Assembly: GCA_035461265.1 (NCBI GenBank)
Contig: DATHVO010000194.1
Location: 1 to 9,708 of the forward strand
DNA from: SH-MAG3 sp035461265
GTDB lineage: Bacteria; Gemmatimonadota; Gemmatimonadetes; Longimicrobiales; RSA9
Direction of reading: 5' to 3'
Length of the DNA: 9,708 nucleotides
Shown: one piece after another, positions 6,321 through 9,708 of the stretch
Position numbering within the stretch: the stretch's first letter is position 1
Layout: every line of letters starts with the position of its first letter
Notes under the pieces: generated by a model
Databases searched by the model: none
What the model was told of the DNA's origin: nothing
The model's input: the letters and a program-made list of their open reading frames with translations, nothing else
Position numbers and translations under genes: made by a program

Positions 6321-6485
6321 TTGTCCGACGACATCCACGCCGGCGGCGAGGACCTGCCGCCGCGTGATCATCTGGGCTGTCTACTCGTGGCCCTCCGGAC
6401 GGGTTGCGGCATGACGCTGCTGTGGGCTCTCATGGCCATGGCCATCCTCGGCGCCGCCCTCGTCTCCCTCCTGTTCTTCCGGTGA
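6321..6485 (+). CDS. possible 54-aa single-helix membrane protein
   Basis: From TTG 6321 the frame gives 54 residues: a polar, acidic N-terminus (starting SDDIHAGGEDLPPRDHL), then a hydrophobic stretch, then one clear membrane helix beginning MTLLWALMAMAILG and ending FFR. G or C fills most third codon positions over the whole frame, as in real genes of this genome. It starts 4 bases after the YeaQ-like stop and ends 2 bases before the ATG of the quinone oxidoreductase, so it fills the gap exactly. AGGAAGG at 6302-6308 is 12 bases before the TTG, which is long; other starts are GTG 6387 or ATG 6411 (24 residues, just the helix). The family is unknown. Confidence 0.4.
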   Translation: MSDDIHAGGEDLPPRDHLGCLLVALRTGCGMTLLWALMAMAILGAALVSLLFFR

Positions 6486-6487
6486 CC

Positions 6488-7471
6488 ATGCGAGCCATCG
6501 TCATCTCCCGGCCGGGCGGCCCCGATGTCCTGGAGCTGCGGGATGTGGCGATGCCGTCGCCGGGTCCGGGCGAGATACGCGTGCGCGTCGCCGCCACGGC
6601 CGTGAACCTGGCGGACCTGCTGCAGCGGGCCGGCCGATACCCTCCGCCGGCGGGCGTGCCCCGGGACATACCCGGCCTCGAGTACGCCGGCGTGGTGGAC
6701 GCCCTGGGCGAAGGCGCCACCCGCTGGACTGCCGGCGCGGAGGTGATGGGCCTCGTCGGCGGCGGGAGCTACGCGGAGTACGTGGTCACCCACGAGGATG
6801 AGGCCGTGGCCGTGCCGGCCGGGCTGTCTCTGGAGGCGGCCGCCTCCGTCCCCGAGGCATTCATCACCGCCCACGACGCCCTCTTCACGCAGATGCGCCT
6901 GCGCGCCGGCGAGACAGTTCTCATCCACGCCGTGGGCAGCGGTGTGGGGACGGCCGGACTGCAGCTTGCCCGGGCGGCGGGCGCCCGCGTCATCGGGACC
7001 CAGCGCAGCGCCTGGAAGCTGGACCGCGCGCTGGAGCTCGGGCTCGATGTCGCAGTGGACACCGGCACGGAGGACTTCGTCGAGGCCGCCATGCGCGAGA
7101 CGTCCGGACGGGGCGTGGATGGCGTGCTGGACCTGGTCGGCGGGGACTACCTCGGCGGCGACCTCCGTGCGCTGGCCGTGCGAGGCCGCATACTCCTCGT
7201 CGGGCTGGTGGCAGGCGCGAGGCACGAGCTCGACCTGCGGCTCCTGCTCGGCCGGCGGGCCACGATCATTGGCACGGTTCTCCGGGCCCGCTCCCTGGAC
7301 GAGAAGATCGCCGCTGCCAGGGCCTTCGAGCACGACGTGCTCCCCCTCCTCGAATCCGGCGCGGTGGTCCCGGTCATCGACCAGGTGCTCCCCCTGGACG
7401 ACGCGGCACGCGCCCACGAGCGGGTCGCCGACAACCGCAACTACGGCAAGGTGGTCCTGAGGCTGGCGTAA
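6488..7471 (+). CDS. NAD(P)H quinone oxidoreductase (PIG3-type, zinc-free MDR family)
   Basis: A 327-residue cytoplasmic oxidoreductase of the medium-chain dehydrogenase superfamily, transferring hydride from NADPH to quinones or similar acceptors. The N-terminal catalytic domain (about 1-125) has VNLADLLQRAGRYPPP (39-54) and IPGLEYAG (61-68), typical of the PIG3/TP53I3 branch; the Rossmann domain carries HAVGSGVGTAGLQLA (147-161). No cysteine is visible in the whole protein, so the zinc sites of alcohol dehydrogenases are absent, as expected for quinone reductases. The C-terminus VADNRNYGKVVL is also typical. The ATG at 6488 gives the usual length. Only GGTGA (6481-6485) is Shine-Dalgarno-like and it overlaps the stop of the 54-aa frame, so coupled translation is likely. 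Confidence 0.88.
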   Translation: MRAIVISRPGGPDVLELRDVAMPSPGPGEIRVRVAATAVNLADLLQRAGRYPPPAGVPRDIPGLEYAGVVDALGEGATRWTAGAEVMGLVGGGSYAEYVVTHEDEAVAVPAGLSLEAAASVPEAFITAHDALFTQMRLRAGETVLIHAVGSGVGTAGLQLARAAGARVIGTQRSAWKLDRALELGLDVAVDTGTEDFVEAAMRETSGRGVDGVLDLVGGDYLGGDLRALAVRGRILLVGLVAGARHELDLRLLLGRRATIIGTVLRARSLDEKIAAARAFEHDVLPLLESGAVVPVIDQVLPLDDAARAHERVADNRNYGKVVLRLA

Positions 7472-7505
7472 TACGCGTGGCCTGATACGCGACGCTCGTT
7501 GCGGG

Positions 7506-7521
7506 CGGCCTGCTGCGGCCG
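7506..7521. terminator. hairpin between convergent quinone reductase and thiI
   Basis: CGGCC, loop TGCTGC, GGCCG: a perfect 5-bp stem in the 67-base gap where two genes end tail to tail. No T-run. ATACGCG also occurs twice (7471-7477 and 7485-7491). The terminator role is inferred mainly from position. Confidence 0.3.
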
Positions 7522-7538
7522 GGGTGAAGCGGCGGGTC

Positions 7539-9035
7539 CTACCGGAGCAGCGAGAGATTGAGGCCCTGCTCCCGCGCGTAGTTCATGACGCCGCGGAGGC
7601 CGCCGCGGAAGGAGTACGCCTCGTAGCCGTGACGCTGCATGCGCTCGGCGAGGTATGCGGTCTGGATGCCGTGTGTGCAGTACAGGACGTACGTGGGTCG
7701 CTTGTCGAAGCGTCGGAAGTCCCGGAGCAGCTCCCATTCCTCCATGTGCCGTGCGCTCTTGAGGTGCCAGTTCCGGTACTGCGATGCGGGCCGGCAGTCG
7801 ATGACCACGGCGTCATCCGGCACGGTGTCGATGAAGAGGTAGGGCGCGGCGAGATCGGCGGGCGTGAGTCCGCGCAGGTCGAGCTGGCGCCGTTCCGCCA
7901 CAGCGGCATCGAGGATGGACAGGTCCATCCGGTGCTCCTCGGCATCGACGCGGTCCACGCGGGCGGCGGTCACGGGGTAGCCCGGCGCGATGGCGCAGTA
8001 TTCCTTCACCTGCTCCGACAGCGCCGCAGTGCCGATGCTGCGTGCCCGGTCGATGATCTCGTCCTTGTCGAACCCGATGAGCGGCCGGAGCACGGGCAGT
8101 GTGGCGACGGTCTCAATGGCCCGCAGGTTGGGCAGCGTCTGGGACGAAACCTGTCCCACCGCCTCGCCGGTGACGATGGCGCCGGCGCCGCGCTCCGCGG
8201 CCACCGTGCAGGCGGCGCGATACATGAGACGCTTCAGGACGACCTGCCAGTACGCGTCCCGGGTCTTCGCCTTGAGCTCCTGCAGGACGTCGGCGAAATC
8301 CACGACGTGCAGCCGCGGCCGCGTGCCGTAGCTCCACTCGTCGGCCAGCGCCTTGCCGACCTGGACCACGGACCGCTCGTAGGCATCGCCACCGAGGTTG
8401 CAGAACACGTAGTCCAGCGCAACTCCGCGTTTCAGCAGCAGCCACGCCGCCACCGCCGAATCGTACCCGCCCGACAGGAGTGCCATGGCCCGGCCCTCCA
8501 CGCCGAGGGGCAGCCCGCCGGCGCCATCCACCCGCTCGGAGAAGACGTATGCCGCTTCGTCCCGCACCTCGACGAAAATCGTGACCTCGGGGCTGGTCAG
8601 GTCCACGCGTTCGGCGTAGGGCAGCAGGGCGGCGCCCAGCTGGTGCTCCACGTCACGGGACGAGAATGCGTGCTTTCCGGTCCGGCGCGCGCGGACGGCG
8701 AACCGGCGGCCCGCCACGGTGTCCCGGCAGAGTTCGCCGGCGCCCGCCACGATGGCGTCGAGCTCGGGCGGCAGGCTGTGCTCGACCCGCGAGATGGAGC
8801 TGATGCCGAAGACGCGGGGGAGGACGGAAAGGGCAAGGGACGATGACGCCCGGACGAAGACGCGGCCCCATACCGGCTCGATGCTGTATTCGATGCCCGC
8901 GGACCGCAGCGCGTCGCTCATGTTGCGGTGCAGCCGCCGGAGGAAGGCCGCCCTCGTGCGACGCGACTTGATGGTGACCTCGCCGCCGAGCCGAACCAGG
9001 ATGAGGACGTCGTCCGGACCGTTCGTCTCTGTCAT
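7539..9035 (-). CDS. thiI: tRNA uridine 4-sulfurtransferase ThiI with rhodanese domain
   Basis: A 498-residue enzyme that makes 4-thiouridine at position 8 of tRNA: it adenylates U8 with ATP, then transfers sulfur received as a persulfide from a cysteine desulfurase such as IscS. Some ThiI proteins also supply sulfur for the thiamine thiazole. Domains: N-terminal ferredoxin-like part (about 1-65), THUMP RNA-binding domain (about 66-170), PP-loop ATPase with LSGGYDS at 187-193 (about 180-380), and a C-terminal rhodanese domain (about 395-498). Both cysteines of the long enterobacterial form are present: Cys347 (EYCAI; E. coli Cys344) and the rhodanese Cys453 (LYCTHG; E. coli Cys456). Tyr191 replaces the more usual Phe of SGGFDS, a mild change. 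No Shine-Dalgarno precedes the ATG at 9035. No sulfur-pathway partner is in the window. Confidence 0.97.
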   Translation of the reverse strand: MTETNGPDDVLILVRLGGEVTIKSRRTRAAFLRRLHRNMSDALRSAGIEYSIEPVWGRVFVRASSSLALSVLPRVFGISSISRVEHSLPPELDAIVAGAGELCRDTVAGRRFAVRARRTGKHAFSSRDVEHQLGAALLPYAERVDLTSPEVTIFVEVRDEAAYVFSERVDGAGGLPLGVEGRAMALLSGGYDSAVAAWLLLKRGVALDYVFCNLGGDAYERSVVQVGKALADEWSYGTRPRLHVVDFADVLQELKAKTRDAYWQVVLKRLMYRAACTVAAERGAGAIVTGEAVGQVSSQTLPNLRAIETVATLPVLRPLIGFDKDEIIDRARSIGTAALSEQVKEYCAIAPGYPVTAARVDRVDAEEHRMDLSILDAAVAERRQLDLRGLTPADLAAPYLFIDTVPDDAVVIDCRPASQYRNWHLKSARHMEEWELLRDFRRFDKRPTYVLYCTHGIQTAYLAERMQRHGYEAYSFRGGLRGVMNYAREQGLNLSLLR

Positions 9036-9041
9036 GCGCCA

Positions 9042-9069
9042 AAGGTAGACGGGGCGCTGGCTCCGTGAA
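9042..9069 (-). promoter_or_regulatory. candidate thiI promoter giving a leaderless transcript
   Basis: On the minus strand, TTCACG (plus 9064-9069), 16 bases, TACCTT (plus 9042-9047), then six bases to the thiI ATG. A TAnnnT box that close to a start, with no ribosome binding site, is the usual picture for leaderless mRNA. Confidence 0.3.
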
Positions 9070-9070
9070 A

Positions 9071-9127
9071 GGCGCCGCGCCGGCCCGGCGCCGCAGGCCC
9101 GCGCGGCTGGACGGGCGCCGCGGCGCC
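9071..9127. repeat. cluster of four GGCGCC palindromes (two inverted-repeat pairs)
   Basis: The arm GGCGCCG (9071-9077) pairs with CGGCGCC (9086-9092) across 8 bases; the same two arms abut at 9114-9127 as a perfect 14-bp palindrome. Both pairs sit between the divergent thiI and ATL genes, just upstream of the candidate thiI promoter. This could be a shared operator or a pair of hairpins. Confidence 0.45.
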
Positions 9128-9142
9128 TGAGATCTTGGATTC

Positions 9143-9460
9143 ATGGCGACGTTCACCGACCGCGTCTACCGCATGGTCCGCCGTGTGCCCCGTGGGCAGG
9201 TGGTCAGCTACGGCGGCATTGCGGCGCTCCTCGGCCAACCGCGCGCGGCCCGTGGCGTCGGCCAGGCCCTGCACGCCCTTCCGGAAGGCAGTGACGTGCC
9301 ATGGTGGCGGGTGGTGAACCGCAATGGCGAAATCTCCATCCGCGGCTTCATCCACGGGCCGCAGCTCCAGCGATCGCTCCTCGAGGCGGAGGGCGTCCGC
9401 TTCGACGGGAGCGGCAGGATCGACTGGCGGCGCTTCGGCTGGGACGGCGACGCCCCGTAG
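9143..9460 (+). CDS. atl: alkyltransferase-like (ATL) DNA-lesion recognition protein, MGMT fold
   Basis: A 105-residue protein with the DNA-binding C-terminal domain of O6-methylguanine-DNA methyltransferases but no catalytic cysteine. The active-site PCHR is PWWR here (Pro53, Trp54, Trp55, Arg56). The lesion-flipping Tyr23 (VVSYGGIA), the arginine finger Arg37 in ARGVGQAL, and NRNGEIS after the active site are kept. Known ATL proteins (E. coli YbaZ, S. pombe Atl1) bind O6-alkylguanine without repairing it and pass the lesion to nucleotide excision repair; that role is inferred here. The usual ATL motif is PWHR, so the second Trp is a further change. ATG 9143 gives the standard family N-terminus (FTDRVYRMVRRVP); no strong Shine-Dalgarno. 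Divergent from thiI, convergent with the next gene. Confidence 0.88.
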   Translation: MATFTDRVYRMVRRVPRGQVVSYGGIAALLGQPRAARGVGQALHALPEGSDVPWWRVVNRNGEISIRGFIHGPQLQRSLLEAEGVRFDGSGRIDWRRFGWDGDAP

Positions 9461-9489
9461 GCATCAGGCGTTCGTCGCCGTGGCCATCC

Positions 9490-9505
9490 GCGTTCCCTCG
9501 AACGC
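9490..9505. terminator. hairpin between convergent ATL and beta-propeller genes
   Basis: GCGTTC (9490-9495), loop CCTC, GAACGC (9500-9505): a perfect 6-bp stem in the 66-base gap between tail-to-tail genes. It lacks a T-tract, so it would be a weak bidirectional terminator. Confidence 0.4.
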
Positions 9506-9526
9506 ACGTCGGGTCCTCAGCCGGCT

Positions 9527-9708
9527 CTACATGGAGTGGTGCGGCCGAGCCGTGCCGTCTGCACGACCGCCGACCGCCGTCACACTGAGAATCCGCGGCA
9601 GGTAGCCGGCCACGAGCTGCCAGCTGTCGCCGGCATCGGCGGACGCGAAGAGGTGGCCGCTGGACGTCCCGAAGTACACCCCCGCGGGGCGCGCATCGTC
9701 GGTGCACA
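9527..9708 (-). CDS. BNR/Asp-box beta-propeller protein, C-terminal end (5' part outside window)
   Basis: Read from the window edge on the minus strand (first full codon at 9706), 59 residues run to a TAG at 9529-9527 with no start codon needed inside the window. The segment GVYFGTSSGHLFASADAGDSW contains one Asp-box (SADAGDSW), the hairpin turn repeated in sialidases, VPS10/sortilin-like and WD40/YVTN/BNR-like propellers; LVAGYLPRILSVTA then fits the last blade of the exo-alpha-sialidase-like family common in soil bacteria. The last 15 residues are irregular. The protein is presumably much longer (a whole propeller is several hundred residues). Enzymatic sialidase activity should not be assumed; most such proteins have no known substrate. 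Confidence 0.75.
   Translation of the reverse strand, partial: CTDDARPAGVYFGTSSGHLFASADAGDSWQLVAGYLPRILSVTAVGGRADGTARPHHSM

Noticed and set aside
4439..6334. Very long minus-strand open frame upstream of the TPR-like gene
   Set aside because: It is antisense to the MFS transporter and gives a low-complexity Arg/Glu/Asp/His-rich translation, typical of the shadow of a GC-rich gene. The real start at 4438 has a ribosome binding site.
7524..8846. 440-residue plus-strand open frame
   Set aside because: Antisense to thiI, whose domains and catalytic residues are unmistakable.
9348..9707. 119-residue minus-strand open frame at the right edge
   Set aside because: It is in a different frame from the Asp-box protein and overlaps the ATL gene; the Arg/Cys-rich translation is a shadow.
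1..9708. CRISPR array, tRNA, rRNA, insertion sequence or phage elements
   Set aside because: No regularly spaced identical repeats, no cloverleaf-like or conserved RNA segments, and no transposase or integrase frames were seen.
1..9708. A single novel multi-gene defence or biosynthetic system
   Set aside because: The genes fall into several short units in alternating directions and most belong to known, unrelated families; only the pair at 3570-4438 is without a family.

Overview
The window is GC-rich chromosomal DNA (about 70% by eye) from a bacterium. Two lipoprotein signal peptides, a periplasmic-type peptidoglycan amidase and an SOD-like secreted domain fit a diderm. The overall protein style is reminiscent of Gemmatimonadota, but that placement is inference and nothing here proves it. 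I see no tRNA, rRNA, CRISPR array, insertion sequence or phage gene. Most genes are ordinary housekeeping or envelope genes, and I found no clear defence or mobile system.

Layout. 1-1716 (+): two tandem paralogous Na+/Ca2+ exchangers of the CaCA superfamily, the first cut by the window edge. 1717-1886: a spacer with a 12-bp-stem inverted repeat, a small 5' leader hairpin and a strong Shine-Dalgarno. 1887-3512 (+): a probable two-gene lipoprotein operon, a Cu/Zn-SOD/CHRD-like lipoprotein followed by a DUF1460 (NlpC/P60-type) amidase lipoprotein. 3570-4438 (-): an unrecognised two-gene unit, a helical TPR-like protein whose stop overlaps the start of a 67-aa zinc-ribbon protein. 4613-5920 (+): a TetA/MdtG-like MFS drug/H+ antiporter, divergent from that pair. 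6047-7471 (+): a GlsB/YeaQ-like small membrane protein, a probable 54-aa one-helix membrane protein, and a zinc-free quinone oxidoreductase. 7539-9035 (-): thiI, a 4-thiouridine synthetase with a C-terminal rhodanese domain and both catalytic cysteines. 9143-9460 (+): an alkyltransferase-like (ATL) protein divergent from thiI, with a PWWR motif in place of PCHR. 9527-9708 (-): the C-terminal end of a BNR/Asp-box beta-propeller protein, open at the window edge and without a start codon inside the window.

How they fit together. The exchangers (cation export), SOD-like lipoprotein, amidase, MFS pump and YeaQ-like protein all concern the envelope or stress, and the quinone oxidoreductase and ATL protein are also stress or damage related. 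They lie in several short transcription units of alternating direction, so this is a collection and not one pathway. The least explained parts are the TPR-like/zinc-ribbon pair, the 54-aa membrane protein, the large inverted repeat at 1783-1822 and the GGCGCC palindrome cluster between thiI and the ATL gene.
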